A DNA stretch of 64,000 nucleotides from Paenibacillus sp. PastM-3 (lineage in GTDB: Bacteria > Bacillota > Bacilli > Paenibacillales > Paenibacillaceae), in the NCBI RefSeq assembly GCF_029893965.1, contig NZ_JARXXP010000001.1, positions 434,001-498,000 of the forward strand. Reading direction: 5' to 3'. Both the position numbers and the translations under genes were made by a program. The notes beneath the pieces were generated by a model. It saw only the letters and a program-made list of their open reading frames with translations. It was not told the DNA's origin and did not search any database. Below, in pieces: positions 1-9,317 of this stretch (the first letter of the stretch is position 1; each line of letters starts with the position of its first letter).

Positions 1-1
1 A

Positions 2-448
2 CCTCTGTTTATAAAAGAGATTCTGTATACCCTGCTGAAGGGTCCATATGGTGTCACATTAAGCCAAATCGCCATGGAGGGCAGCCATACTTACCGGATC
101 AGAGAAGCCATTGATCACCTGACTTCCTGTTTCGACCAGACCATCCGTGTAGAGCAGCTTGCTGAAGCAGCGAATATGAGTCTGTCTACCTTTCACCGGA
201 ACTTTAAGGAAGTAACTGGCATGACACCGATCCAGTTTCAGAAGCAGCTGAGGCTGCAGGAAGCCCGGCGCATCCTGTTATCCGAATCAGCCGAAGCAGC
301 TGAGGTCGCATTCCGTGTAGGTTATGAGAGTGCTTCCCAGTTCAGCCGTGAATATTCGCGGATGTTCGGGTCCCCGCCGCGGTCCGATGTGAAGCAATTG
401 AAGGAAATGTATGATCCCGCTAAAAGCATAGTCTTTCTGGGCGATTGA
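2..448 (+). CDS. AraC family transcriptional regulator, C-terminal part
   Basis: The frame is already open at the left edge (first whole codon at base 2), so the N-terminal half lies outside the window. The visible part starts with the tail of an AraC_N-type effector region (KEILYTLLKGP) and continues into the two helix-turn-helix motifs of an AraC DNA-binding domain (VEQLAEAANMSLSTFHRNF, then VAFRVGYESASQFSREY). The ATG at base 74 is internal and should not be taken as the start. The gene overlaps the next frame by four bases. AraC family membership is clear from the motifs; the regulated genes cannot be told from this window. Confidence 0.85.
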   Translation, partial: PLFIKEILYTLLKGPYGVTLSQIAMEGSHTYRIREAIDHLTSCFDQTIRVEQLAEAANMSLSTFHRNFKEVTGMTPIQFQKQLRLQEARRILLSESAEAAEVAFRVGYESASQFSREYSRMFGSPPRSDVKQLKEMYDPAKSIVFLGD

Positions 449-681
449 AAGGAAGATGCTGGATCGGGATTATCAGAGGTACCCCCATTTGGCTTGGGGT
501 CTGGAGTGTACTGACGGGACTTGGCCTGGGCTGCGGACAGCCCATTTCCATGTTTGTTGCCTATCAGTCATCGCCTGCTTCCAGGACTGGTGAGGTGCTG
601 GGGCTGATCACTGTCTTTTATGCCAGCAGCGTTTTTCTGCTGGGCGGGACACTGCTGATCAAGCCGCCGAGAAAGGAATAA
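445..681 (+). pseudogene. C-terminal fragment of an MFS transporter
   Basis: A 78-residue frame with a TTG start overlaps the AraC stop codon. It has two hydrophobic segments and the stretch GLGLGCGQPISM...SPASRTGEVLGL, which resembles the loop between helices 10 and 11 of drug-efflux MFS proteins (compare the usual G-GxGQPLSMxLxxxxxPxxRRGExLGLR). MFS transporters are about 400 residues, so most of the protein is missing and no good SD precedes the TTG. I read it as the residue of a deleted transporter gene. It could instead be a small membrane protein, but the motif match argues for a remnant. Confidence 0.5.
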
Positions 682-689
682 CGGACCGC

Positions 690-1409
690 TTAATTTGAAT
701 TATGACAGGCATTCACAAAGGCCGAAAAAAGCTTTCTGCTGTTGCTGTCCACTGTATAACTGAATTCCGGATGCCACTGTACAGCGAGAATGAAGCTTTT
801 ATTCTCCATTGTTACCGCCTCAACCAGCCCGTCCTCCGCAGCAGCCGCGGCTGTCAATGATGCCGCCAGTGTTTTGATCCCCTGATGATGATAGCTGTTC
901 ACTTCTATGTGTTCTGTCTGCAAAATGTTATGAAGCAGCGTGTCCTTACAGATATGTACGGAATGGGATGGCTCGGCATACGGCGGTTTCTGTTTATGGC
1001 TGACGGCAATCTCTGCTGCCATCTGGGCTGGTATATCCTGATACAGGCTCCCTCCGCTTATCACGTTAAACAATTGTAACCCGCGGCAGATTCCAAAAGC
1101 AGGCTTATCCAATTCTGCTGCCCGGTCAAACAGCAGCTTCTCCATCCCATCGCGTTCATCACACCATTCTCCGCAGAACTCTTCCGCTGTCTCCTTATAC
1201 ATTTTAGGATTGATATCATGGCCGCCGGTAAACAGGAATCCGTCAAACCTGTCTGCCAAGGCTGTAATGTTATCCTTATCGGTTGTCAGGGGCAGCATTA
1301 CCGGAATTCCGCCTTCATTTTCTATTGCTTTCATATAACCCGGGAGCATCCAGTAGCTGTCTTTGCCGGAATCGTATAAAGGCAGGACTCCAATCATCGG
1401 TTTCTTCAT
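690..1409 (-). CDS. Gamma-glutamyl-gamma-aminobutyrate hydrolase family protein (peptidase C26)
   Basis: This is a 239-residue class-I glutamine-amidotransferase-like hydrolase. The nucleophile elbow GICRGLQL puts the catalytic cysteine at about residue 108, and QWHPE supplies the His-Glu pair at about 213 and 215. The oxyanion region TGGHDINP lies near residue 62. PuuD-type members cleave gamma-glutamyl amide bonds, for example gamma-glutamyl-GABA in putrescine breakdown, in the cytosol. The start has a strong SD (GGAGGTG) five bases ahead. No other putrescine genes are nearby, so the real substrate is open; other gamma-glutamyl compounds are possible. Confidence 0.85.
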   Translation of the reverse strand: MKKPMIGVLPLYDSGKDSYWMLPGYMKAIENEGGIPVMLPLTTDKDNITALADRFDGFLFTGGHDINPKMYKETAEEFCGEWCDERDGMEKLLFDRAAELDKPAFGICRGLQLFNVISGGSLYQDIPAQMAAEIAVSHKQKPPYAEPSHSVHICKDTLLHNILQTEHIEVNSYHHQGIKTLAASLTAAAAAEDGLVEAVTMENKSFILAVQWHPEFSYTVDSNSRKLFSAFVNACHNSN

Positions 1410-1533
1410 TGCTGCACCTCCATCATTTATTGTCGTTTATTATAATAGGCGTTTGAAAATAACACCAGAGATTACATTACATTGTATGTCAAAGCACGAA
1501 GTGTATTTTCATTTCACATTGCAAATTATTACA

Positions 1534-1565
1534 TAAAAAAAGCAGGACACTGTGTGTCTCTGCTC
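1534..1565 (-). terminator. Rho-independent terminator of the kinase gene
   Basis: On the minus strand, AGCAG-A-GACAC pairs with GTGTC-CTGCT around a three-base loop, with one bulged A, and is followed by a run of seven T. It lies just past the stop codon of the kinase gene. Confidence 0.8.
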
Positions 1566-1578
1566 TATCGGATTTTGT

Positions 1579-2217
1579 CTAACGGCGGTTATTCCTTTTG
1601 CGCCACTTGTAGGCTTTCCGGATGATCTCCAGTATGCTCCGGGGAACCGGAAAAATCCACCGTGAGGCGATGGGCTTGTACAGCCGGTAATAGGCTTTCT
1701 TATAATCCTCCCACATGCTGCAGTCTTCCTGCTTGAGGAAGTCTGATACATCCACAATCAAGCCGCGGCCGTCCTTGATCATCACATTTTTGGCATGAAC
1801 ATCGTGCGGGTAGAGTCCCCGGGAACGGGCGTAGTCTAGTGCACTGTCAATATCGCGGACCGCCTGTTCTGTAATAAGGATCCCCTGCTTCATCGAGTCG
1901 TAAAAGGTAACCCCGCGCAGCCGGTCAAGAATAAGAAAGGTACTGCCGATATAATAGCACCGCGCGTATGCCGGATGGTGTCCAAGGAGCCTGTATACCT
2001 CCCCTTCCTCCTCCAGTCCGGGTCTTCCCGGGGCGTATATTTTTACCGCATAAGCTTCATAGTCAGGATGGCAAAAAACAGCGGCATAATTACCGCAGCC
2101 CAGCACGCTCCAGGGATATGGCACATTGCTGACTTGTACAGGCTCTTGGGGATCAATACTTACTATACTGGCTTTTAACATTAAATCATCAGTGATCAGT
2201 TCCCGCAGCTTCTCCAT
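1579..2217 (-). CDS. Small serine/threonine protein kinase-like protein
   Basis: This is a compact protein-kinase-fold protein of 212 residues. It has an N-lobe lysine motif AVKIY, the catalytic loop HDVHAKNVMI (Asp and Asn present) and the metal-binding IVDVSDF in the place of DFG. The layout matches short bacterial kinases such as Bacillus subtilis YrzF/PrkD. The lysine-arginine-rich C-terminus may contact membrane or nucleic acid. An upstream ATG at 2247 is in frame, but only the ATG at 2217 has a well-spaced SD (GGAG, 8 bases), so I prefer 2217. The gene appears monocistronic with its own terminator. The substrate is unknown. Confidence 0.72.
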   Translation of the reverse strand: MEKLRELITDDLMLKASIVSIDPQEPVQVSNVPYPWSVLGCGNYAAVFCHPDYEAYAVKIYAPGRPGLEEEGEVYRLLGHHPAYARCYYIGSTFLILDRLRGVTFYDSMKQGILITEQAVRDIDSALDYARSRGLYPHDVHAKNVMIKDGRGLIVDVSDFLKQEDCSMWEDYKKAYYRLYKPIASRWIFPVPRSILEIIRKAYKWRKRNNRR

Positions 2218-2287
2218 ACCTGCTTCTCCCTGCAGCCTGTCCGGCATTTTGTTTCTATTAATATATCATACGTTCACCGGAATAATG

Positions 2288-3199
2288 CTACCACTGCCCG
2301 TTCTCCCTGTTGGTGTCAATGACCTCCTGAAAACGGTCGGGGTAATTCGTATAGACGCCATCCACGCCCCACAAATAAGCTTTATCCATGTTGACCTGGT
2401 AATTTACCGTATAAGGCATTACCTTGAGGCCGGCATTTTTCACCTGAGCCACATAAGCTGCTCCGATTCCCTGGAAGTTAGGGCTGATCCCGACCGCATA
2501 GGTCTTCACATTCTCAAGATAAGACACGGGGGCTCTAACAGCGGTGTAGTCATACCATACAAGCTGGTACAGCGGGATCTCAGGGTTGAGCGCATGAAGC
2601 TTTCGTAAGCTGGCACTGCTGAAGGAGTGAACAGAGACAACGTCCTCCAGTTTATATTTTTCTATCGCTTCGTTTAATAAGGCTTCGATCTGGCTGTTTA
2701 CCCCAGGCTCTTTAATTTCAATCATATAACGGGTCTTGTCGCCGAACGTCTCAAAAACCTCATCCAGTGTCGGTATGGTAATACCGGCATACTGTTCCCT
2801 GGCAAACATCGGATAAGCCTCATTAAACCATGAGCCGGCATCAAGCTGCTTGATCTGCTCCAGGGTCATATTTTTCACATACCCCCTGCTGCCTGTAGTC
2901 CGGTTCACCGTCTCATCATGGATAACAACAGGAATCTTGTCCTTGGTCAAATGGATGTCGAGCTCAATATAATCGGCCTGCATTTCAATCGCCAGCTCTA
3001 TTGCCGGGATGGTGTTCTCGGGAGCATATCCCGAAGCACCGCGGTGAGCAATCGTTAGTACCTTATCCGCCGGATTAATGATCTCTTTGACTTTCACCCG
3101 GATCCACGGAAAATAAGCATATAGTGCTGAAAACAAGAAGATAAACATTAAAACATGTACGCCAATAAAATAAGCCTTGTGTCTAAACATTTTCGTCAT
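2288..3199 (-). CDS. Glycerophosphodiester phosphodiesterase family protein, membrane anchored
   Basis: This 303-residue protein has an N-terminal transmembrane helix (about residues 9-30) followed by a GDPD TIM-barrel domain. The signature IAHRGASGYAPENT (about 50-63) carries catalytic His and Arg. ELDIHLTKD and VVIHDETVNRTT supply the metal ligands and second catalytic His. The family hydrolyses glycerophosphodiesters to glycerol-3-phosphate and an alcohol; Gram-positive membrane-anchored members may act on lipid or teichoic-acid breakdown products outside the cell. The helix without a cleavage motif suggests an anchored extracellular enzyme. It stands alone, with about 40 bases separating it from the kinase gene. 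Confidence 0.88.
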   Translation of the reverse strand: MTKMFRHKAYFIGVHVLMFIFLFSALYAYFPWIRVKVKEIINPADKVLTIAHRGASGYAPENTIPAIELAIEMQADYIELDIHLTKDKIPVVIHDETVNRTTGSRGYVKNMTLEQIKQLDAGSWFNEAYPMFAREQYAGITIPTLDEVFETFGDKTRYMIEIKEPGVNSQIEALLNEAIEKYKLEDVVSVHSFSSASLRKLHALNPEIPLYQLVWYDYTAVRAPVSYLENVKTYAVGISPNFQGIGAAYVAQVKNAGLKVMPYTVNYQVNMDKAYLWGVDGVYTNYPDRFQEVIDTNRENGQW

Positions 3200-3476
3200 A
3201 CATCTGCCCTCTTTACTTTTCTAATCCTTAATAGCATAAATAATATATTAACATGCCGGACGGGTTAAGCGTTACCCATTCCTTGGGGTCGCTGATATTT
3301 TTTTATTATATTCCGGTGAGAACCATATGCGAATATAAAAATATGCAAATTCTCGCAGAAGCCCGCCACAGCAAAACTACTATACAAGCTTCATAAAAGC
3401 GCTTAATATTTGATTAGTCAGGTGGTTAACATTTAATAGACTCAGAGAAAACCATTATAAAGGAGACAGACATACC

Positions 3477-4652
3477 ATGCTGGAATCAGCCACAGCCTCA
3501 CAGCTAAAAAAAACACTCAGAACCAGTATTGCAAACAAAGAAATTGCCGGGGCTAACTTTTTGGTGATTAAAAACGGCGAAGAAGTCTTTTATCATGAGG
3601 ACGGTCTGGCTGATATGGAGACGGGGAGCCCCATTGCAAGGAACTCAATCTTCAGGCTTTACTCGATGAGCAAGCCGGTAACAGCAACCGCCGTTATGAT
3701 GCTGCTGGAACGCGGAGAAGTAGATCTCTTTGATCCTGTAAGCCGTTACATACCCAAATTCCGTAATCAGATGGTCGAAAAAGACGGCGGACTGGCTGCC
3801 CCCGAACGCGAAGTTAACATCCATGACCTGCTGAACATGACATCAGGACTTGTATATGGCGGCCCTGGTCTGGCCGGACAGCATACCGAAAGCCTGCTCC
3901 AGGAGCTCGGTACCCGTCTGCATGGAGCAAATCCGATGACCACTATGGAATTTGCCGGCCGGCTGGGGCAAGGTCCGCTTGCTTTCGAGCCGGGGGCATC
4001 CTGGGAATACGGTACATCGGCTGATGTGCTTGGCGCTGTTGTGGAAGCAGTAAGCGGCATGCGGTTTGGGGAATTTCTGAAGACAGAAATTTTCGGGCCG
4101 CTCGGCATGGAGGATACCGGGTTCTGGCTGACTGAAGAACAGAGAAGCCGGCTCGCCACAACCTATCAGGATGACAGTGAAGGCGGTCTGAAGCTGTATG
4201 CGGACAGCCATCTGGGCATTAACCATCAGCTGGACCGTGAACCCGCCTTTGAGTCTGGCGGAGCAGGGCTGGCCTCCACTATTGACGATGCTGCCAGATT
4301 CACGACAATGCTCATGAAAGGCGGCACTCTGAACGGGGTTCAGCTGCTCAAGCGGAGAACTGTACAGTATATGACCTCGGCGGGTCTGACTCCACCTCAG
4401 CAGCAAAGCTTTGCCTTGTGGCAATCCCTGTGCGGGCACAGCTACGGCAACCAGATGCGGATCATGACTGAGCCGGGCCAGGCCGGACATATCGGCAGCA
4501 AAGGCGAATACGGCTGGGACGGCTGGCTTGGCGCCTACTTCATGAATAGTCCGCAGGATGCGCTGACTATACTGTTTATGGTACAGAAGAAAGACGCCGG
4601 TACCCTTCCTGTCACCCGCAAGCTGCGCAATATTGTGTTTAGCAGTTTGTAA
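3477..4652 (+). CDS. Serine hydrolase of the beta-lactamase / penicillin-binding fold (EstB-like)
   Basis: This 391-residue protein carries SMSK at residues 63-66, which is the SxxK catalytic motif. A Tyr motif WEYGTS (about 178) stands in for YxN, and a late HIGSKGEYGWDGWLG block resembles the HxG motif of class C-like esterases. There is no signal peptide, so it is probably cytosolic. Members are esterases, D-aminopeptidases or transesterases, and rarely true beta-lactamases. The start is preceded by AAAGGAG at 11 bases. A strong terminator follows. The substrate cannot be inferred from the neighbours. Confidence 0.85.
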   Translation: MLESATASQLKKTLRTSIANKEIAGANFLVIKNGEEVFYHEDGLADMETGSPIARNSIFRLYSMSKPVTATAVMMLLERGEVDLFDPVSRYIPKFRNQMVEKDGGLAAPEREVNIHDLLNMTSGLVYGGPGLAGQHTESLLQELGTRLHGANPMTTMEFAGRLGQGPLAFEPGASWEYGTSADVLGAVVEAVSGMRFGEFLKTEIFGPLGMEDTGFWLTEEQRSRLATTYQDDSEGGLKLYADSHLGINHQLDREPAFESGGAGLASTIDDAARFTTMLMKGGTLNGVQLLKRRTVQYMTSAGLTPPQQQSFALWQSLCGHSYGNQMRIMTEPGQAGHIGSKGEYGWDGWLGAYFMNSPQDALTILFMVQKKDAGTLPVTRKLRNIVFSSL

Positions 4653-4666
4653 GAGCAGCAGAACAA

Positions 4667-4723
4667 AACAAAAGCCCGTGTGATTCGTGTTTCCACATTC
4701 ACGAACGATCACGGGCTTTTGTT
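4667..4723 (+). terminator. Rho-independent terminator after the serine hydrolase
   Basis: AACAAAAGCCCGTG pairs with CACGGGCTTTTGTT, with a partly paired inner region. The A- and T-rich outer arms mean it could stop transcription in both directions. Confidence 0.85.
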
Positions 4724-4748
4724 CATTATTACTGTTAAGGTACTCTAA

Positions 4749-4997
4749 AACTTAGTAAAGCTTAATATTACAGGAATCATATTTTGTCTGCTCTATTTAT
4801 TGACTGAAAATCTGTTTGTCGTTATCGGCATCCATTCTCTGATGAATGTGCAGCTGCTGGTATGGAACAGCAGTTTTACCGAAGTCAGCATCTATAGCAC
4901 GATTATTTTCATGCTAATCATAGCCAAGGCCGGGAATGCGCCGATGCAGAAAATGCTTATCGCGTTCGTATTCGCGCTGGCCGGCACATCCCTGTAG
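4749..4997 (+). pseudogene. C-terminal fragment of a CPBP-family membrane protease (CAAX-like)
   Basis: An open frame without a plausible start or SD encodes ITGIIFCLLYLL followed by IGIHSLMNV. The latter resembles the third conserved box (His...Asn) of the CPBP/Rce1 intramembrane protease family. The rest of the protein (boxes 1 and 2 with the Glu-Glu and His) is absent upstream, where stop codons appear at once. Length is 82 residues against the usual 200-300. It is a relic whose 3' end still has a terminator. Confidence 0.55.
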
Positions 4998-5019
4998 GGC
5001 CCATGTATGCCGGGTGTAC

Positions 5020-5058
5020 CATAAAAAGAGCCAGAGCTTCACTCTGACTCTTTTTATG
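5020..5058. terminator. Bidirectional terminator
   Basis: CATAAAAAGAG(C)CAGAG pairs with CTCTG(A)CTCTTTTTATG with one mismatch and a short loop. Runs of A on one side and T on the other make it usable from both strands. It closes the long minus-strand peptidase operon and the plus-strand CPBP remnant. Confidence 0.8.
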
Positions 5059-5100
5059 AAAATTTTAGCATGGTTAACCAGCATCAGGTAACTTTGCTGA

Positions 5101-6858
5101 TTAAAACTGTGCTATACGTCCCAATAACTCCTCTACTCCACGGCTGGCTTGCAGCAGCGTGTAGTTTATCCGGTTCACCCGTCGGCCAAGCAGCGTCCGG
5201 TATTGGTAATAGCTGTCGCTTCCCATGTCTGTTTCCGCCAATTGATATACTTCAGCCAGCGCCGGGATTGGTGCGGCTTTCATCGCGAGGTCATGGTCGA
5301 ATATGCTTCCCCCGACATAATTCAGCGGGACCAGCAGCCGGGAAAGCTCCATATTATTGTCGTTAATCAGCGTGATCTGCGTTTCGCTGAGTTCATTCTT
5401 TAGAATGAAGGATTGAAGTTCAGCAATATTGCCGATCAACCTGTCAACACGGGCAAGGGATTCGCTTAAATCCAAACGGTCTTCCGCTGTATGCTGATAG
5501 GATAACAGATGGCCCTTGATCTCTTCGGCTGCCGCCAGTTGATTGACAGGCACCAGGGCATTGGCGCATGCGCGATAGACGGTTAGAACATAGACTTTGC
5601 AGTCACGGACCAGATTGACAGGGTCAATCTTATCAAGCGTATCCTCGGTAGTATGCCACCACCAGCCGAATCCGCCGGCGCGACCGCTGCCGAAGAGCAG
5701 GGAGAAAGCCTGCGATGCAGGCTCATTGCTGCGCTCTGCTTCGGACAGACCCATGAACAAGGATGGGGTCCCGGTTCCGAGGAAGGACTGATCCCCTGCC
5801 CGGCCGAAACGCGCGCCCTCAAATTCCTGGTCAGCTACCACGGCTATCGGACCCGCTGCCAGGTCTTTGGTTTCCGCCATGCAGTTCGCTTCCGTGAGGA
5901 TGTCATTCCCCTTGCCGCCTACGGAATCCACATTAATGTGCAGGACGCAGTTCTCGTGCAGATCCTCCCAGTGCGTGTCGCAGTACCAGGCGGAGCCGGC
6001 GTAACGGCCGTGTGAATGTCCGGACCAGAAAGCAAGTCTGAGCGATCTGCGCAGTGCGCCGCGGTGCCGGGACAGTATTCGGGCAACCTCCAGCATCGTG
6101 GCATTCGCAGAGCCATTGTCCATGGCACCGTAGTGCCAGGAATCGATATGGCCGCTGAACATTACGAATTTCTCCGGCTCATGCGAGCCTTCAATTTCGG
6201 CAATCAGGGTAGGGATTTTACGCCAGCCCGTATCCATCTCTGTCTTCATCCAGGCGGAGCCTGTTTTGCCGTTCTCAAGAGCGGATTTCACACTTTCTCC
6301 GTCCGCATAGTTAATTGAAACTACAGGAAGCTGAGGCAGCAGGCCCGCTGTTTCCGGGATGGGATTACCCCACACCGGAGATACGATCATTTCATGCGTA
6401 TAAGCTGCATTGATAAACACAGCGCCCAATGCACCATGGGCTTGTGCTATTTTCACAACAGCCGGTACGGCCAGTCCATCCAATAAGACAATTTTGCCCT
6501 GCACATCCTCCTGCGCGTAATCCTGGGGCATTCCATGACCGATATAGACAAGCTCACCCGTAATTCCCTGATCCCCTGTCGGCTGAGCCATAGAGTGGGT
6601 AATACAGGTGTAGGCCTTGCCATTGATCTCCAGCGCAGCCACTCCCGGCAAGCTGATGAAAGCATCACTTTCAAGCAGCTCGGTAGACAGGCCGAAGCCT
6701 TCAAGCGTTTCCTTTACATATTCAAAAGCGCGGTATTCCTCCTCAGAACCGGATAACCGGACTTCTCTGGCTACCTGCGCCGTAAATCCCATTAGATTCA
6801 CTTCGCTGACTTCACTCAGCAGCTCCTGCTCCAAGCCGTTCTTGCTTGCGTCTCCCAT
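5101..6858 (-). CDS. M28-family aminopeptidase-like protein with PA domain and atypical active site
   Basis: This 585-residue, apparently cytosolic protein is M28-like with a PA insert (about residues 95-200). Two metal-ligand motifs are present, GHIDSW (H237, D239) and AMDNG (D247), then INVDSVG (D311) and WWWHTTED (H402). Where typical M28 enzymes have the Glu-Glu pair (FGAEExG), this one reads WSGHSHGRYAGS (residues 278-289), so the catalytic Glu and its neighbour are replaced. The SD AAGGGGG lies nine bases from the ATG, and the start overlaps the upstream M20 gene by 47 bases. As last gene of the transporter operon it probably acts on imported material, but standard peptidase chemistry is doubtful. 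Confidence 0.8.
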   Translation of the reverse strand: MGDASKNGLEQELLSEVSEVNLMGFTAQVAREVRLSGSEEEYRAFEYVKETLEGFGLSTELLESDAFISLPGVAALEINGKAYTCITHSMAQPTGDQGITGELVYIGHGMPQDYAQEDVQGKIVLLDGLAVPAVVKIAQAHGALGAVFINAAYTHEMIVSPVWGNPIPETAGLLPQLPVVSINYADGESVKSALENGKTGSAWMKTEMDTGWRKIPTLIAEIEGSHEPEKFVMFSGHIDSWHYGAMDNGSANATMLEVARILSRHRGALRRSLRLAFWSGHSHGRYAGSAWYCDTHWEDLHENCVLHINVDSVGGKGNDILTEANCMAETKDLAAGPIAVVADQEFEGARFGRAGDQSFLGTGTPSLFMGLSEAERSNEPASQAFSLLFGSGRAGGFGWWWHTTEDTLDKIDPVNLVRDCKVYVLTVYRACANALVPVNQLAAAEEIKGHLLSYQHTAEDRLDLSESLARVDRLIGNIAELQSFILKNELSETQITLINDNNMELSRLLVPLNYVGGSIFDHDLAMKAAPIPALAEVYQLAETDMGSDSYYQYRTLLGRRVNRINYTLLQASRGVEELLGRIAQF

Positions 6859-8014
6859 GGCCTGTATCCCCCTTCATCTCATCCAGCTTTTCAATCAGAT
6901 GTGCCACCAGGGCGCTCCGGACCGGCATCTGTGAAATGACCAGATGCTCATTCGCGGCATGTGCGCCATCTCCTACTGCACCCAGTCCGTCAATGGTCGG
7001 TGCAAGCGGGGCTGCGAAGTTCCCGTCGCTGGCCCCGCCGGTGGCGCCTTCGGCTAATTCAAAATTCAATTCCTCCAGGGCGATAACCCTGGCAATCTCA
7101 TACATGGAGCCCACTTCTGCCGTCCGTTCCATTGGCGGCCGGTTCATTCCCCCGGTGACAACGATCTGAGTGCCTTCCGTTACAGGCTGGATGCCCATAA
7201 TCAGCGGGATGACCCGGTCTGCTTCCGCCTGCGAAGTCACCCGAAGGTCAATATCAGCCGCAGCCTTTGCTGCAACTACATTGATCGTGCTTCCTCCGGA
7301 GATCACACCCACATTAACGGTTGTTCCAAGACTATAATCGGTTAAACTGTGCAGATAAGTGATCTGTCTGGCCAGTTCTTCTACCGCGCTCTTGCCTGCC
7401 TGATGGTCCGCTCCGGCATGCGAAGCGTTCCCAACAACCTCCAGGCGGAACATTCCGACACCCTTCCGGGATGTTTTCACAGCGTTCGTGCGCGCAATCG
7501 AAGGCTCAAGCACCAGCACATACTTGCTCTGCTGCGCCTCTTCTTCAATCAGCTTCCGCGAAGTGGGACTCCCAAGCTCCTCATCAGAAGTAAACAAGAA
7601 CACAATTCTGCTCTTCAGCTTCTTCCCAAGGGCATGCAGCGCATGGATCGCATAAATACCTTGAACCAGGCCGCCCTTCATGTCAAATACCCCTGGTCCG
7701 GATAGGATATCCTGTTCAACCGCGATCAGAGGCTGTGGCCAGTCGCCCTTCTTCCATACGGTATCGAAATGGGCAAGCAGAAGAATCTGCTCTTCACCCT
7801 CGCCCCATTCCCCGCGAATATGGTCGCCGTACGTCTCGTTGGCAATTACAGCCGTCCGGCCTCCGGTCAGCTCTTCAAAAATCCGTACAAGCTGAACGCC
7901 CAAGGCGTCGACTGACAGCTTGTCCAACGTAGGGGATTCATGCTCCACTATATATTGTAAAGTCGCAAGCATATTGTCCTGCTTCTCTTTCAGGTAATCC
8001 AGAATATCGCTCAT
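6812..8014 (-). CDS. M20-family metallopeptidase, carboxypeptidase G2-like
   Basis: This is a di-zinc M20 hydrolase of 400 residues. Motifs in order are LLAHFDTVW (His and Asp), GPGVFDMKGG (bridging Asp), TSDEELGS (catalytic Glu and metal Glu), VLEPS, then the dimerisation lid with SHAGADHQAGKSA. The family removes C-terminal glutamate or deacylates amino acids; the glutamate carboxypeptidase subgroup is closest by eye. I chose the ATG at 8014 because AAGGAG lies nine bases upstream; the frame stays open to 8083 but without an SD. It sits between the second M20 gene and the M28 gene and is probably translated as part of the same operon. Confidence 0.85.
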   Translation of the reverse strand: MSDILDYLKEKQDNMLATLQYIVEHESPTLDKLSVDALGVQLVRIFEELTGGRTAVIANETYGDHIRGEWGEGEEQILLLAHFDTVWKKGDWPQPLIAVEQDILSGPGVFDMKGGLVQGIYAIHALHALGKKLKSRIVFLFTSDEELGSPTSRKLIEEEAQQSKYVLVLEPSIARTNAVKTSRKGVGMFRLEVVGNASHAGADHQAGKSAVEELARQITYLHSLTDYSLGTTVNVGVISGGSTINVVAAKAAADIDLRVTSQAEADRVIPLIMGIQPVTEGTQIVVTGGMNRPPMERTAEVGSMYEIARVIALEELNFELAEGATGGASDGNFAAPLAPTIDGLGAVGDGAHAANEHLVISQMPVRSALVAHLIEKLDEMKGDTGHGRRKQERLGAGAAE

Positions 8015-8069
8015 CCTTTTGTTCTCCTTGCTGCTGGGTTGTTTAAAGCCATGGATAAAGCCGACTTCA

Positions 8070-9299
8070 TCAAACCACGACATTCTTCTGCAGCACGGTA
8101 AGGATCTTGGTGGTTTGAATCAGATCTTCCATATCCATGAACTCATCATAGCCATGAATATTGTTGTCGTTGGTGCCGGGTCCAAAATTGATGCCGGGGA
8201 TCCCGTGCTTAACAAACCAGCGGGTGTCCGACTGTCCCAGCATCCCTACCACCGGGAGCTCCGCTCCGGTAACTTCACTTATCGCTGTCTGCAGCTCGGC
8301 AATTAACGGTGAATCCTCCCCGGTAATGGTCGGTTCCGTCTGAAATTCGGTGATGCGGTGAATACGGATATTCATCTGCGGATCCCGGCTCATAAGTCCC
8401 TGTATAACGGCTTCGACCCTAGTGTAGATGTCGTCCAGGCTATGCTCCGGAATGATCCGGAAATCCACTTCCAGCTCACAGTATCCAGGAACGACATTTA
8501 CTTTGCTGCCTCCATGAATCAAGCCCATATTCAGACTGGTATACCGCATGCCGGGAACTGCCGAGGTCTCCCGCTCAAGCTCCCGCTGCAATCCGCTCAA
8601 GCCTTGAATCACAGCCGCCATCTTCTCCACGGCGTTGACTCCCTTCCACTTGAAAGCGGCATGGGCCGGCACCCCAATGGACTGGATGCGGAGCTGCATG
8701 ACACCAGCCATGGCGCGGACGATTTGGTTGCTGTAGCCTTCCACAACGACCATATCCCCTTCGATCATTCCCTGCTCATTCACATAACCGGCTCCAAGCA
8801 CGCCCCCGGTCTCTTCATCGCAGGTTGCGGCGATGGTGATATTTCCCCGGAACGGTATTCCCGAACGTTTCAGAGCTACAGCCGACATGATATATGCGGC
8901 CAAACGCCCTTTGGAATCGGTTGCGCCTCTTCCGTATATCTTCCCGTTCGCCCGTTCTCCCGAAAATGGCGGGTATGTCCACTCCGCAGGGTTGCCTGCA
9001 GGTACAGTATCCAGGTGAGCATTGAAAACAAGGCTCCTGCCTTGTCCGCTCCCCCGCATCGTGGCGATCACATTGATCCGCGGCGTGGGCAGGCCCTCCT
9101 GCTTGACACGTTCCTCCGGCACGTTCACCACTTGTACTTCAAAACCCAGCTCCAGCAGGGCTTTATGAAGAAATTCACTGATCGGTCCATATTCTCCGAG
9201 AGGATTCTCACTTGGAATTTGAATGAGATGCTGGAGAAATTCGAAAATCTCCTCCCGCATGCTCTCTACTGCATTGTCAATCTGGATTCGCATATCCAT
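8070..9299 (-). CDS. M20-family peptidase/deacylase, ArgE/DapE type
   Basis: This 409-residue protein has the ArgE/DapE pattern: FNAHLDTVP (metal His and catalytic Asp), IYGRGATDSKG (bridging Asp), TCDEETGG (Glu pair), MVVEG and GTNDNNIHG near the end. Members hydrolyse N-acyl amino acids or short peptides in the cytosol. The start ATG is preceded by GGAG at seven bases. It follows the CapA-like gene by 18 bases and precedes the other M20 gene by 55. Two distinct M20 enzymes in one uptake operon suggest successive trimming of an imported acylated or peptide substrate. The exact substrate is not visible. Confidence 0.87.
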   Translation of the reverse strand: MDMRIQIDNAVESMREEIFEFLQHLIQIPSENPLGEYGPISEFLHKALLELGFEVQVVNVPEERVKQEGLPTPRINVIATMRGSGQGRSLVFNAHLDTVPAGNPAEWTYPPFSGERANGKIYGRGATDSKGRLAAYIMSAVALKRSGIPFRGNITIAATCDEETGGVLGAGYVNEQGMIEGDMVVVEGYSNQIVRAMAGVMQLRIQSIGVPAHAAFKWKGVNAVEKMAAVIQGLSGLQRELERETSAVPGMRYTSLNMGLIHGGSKVNVVPGYCELEVDFRIIPEHSLDDIYTRVEAVIQGLMSRDPQMNIRIHRITEFQTEPTITGEDSPLIAELQTAISEVTGAELPVVGMLGQSDTRWFVKHGIPGINFGPGTNDNNIHGYDEFMDMEDLIQTTKILTVLQKNVVV

Positions 9300-9317
9300 C
9301 GTTTCACTCCGCCCCGG

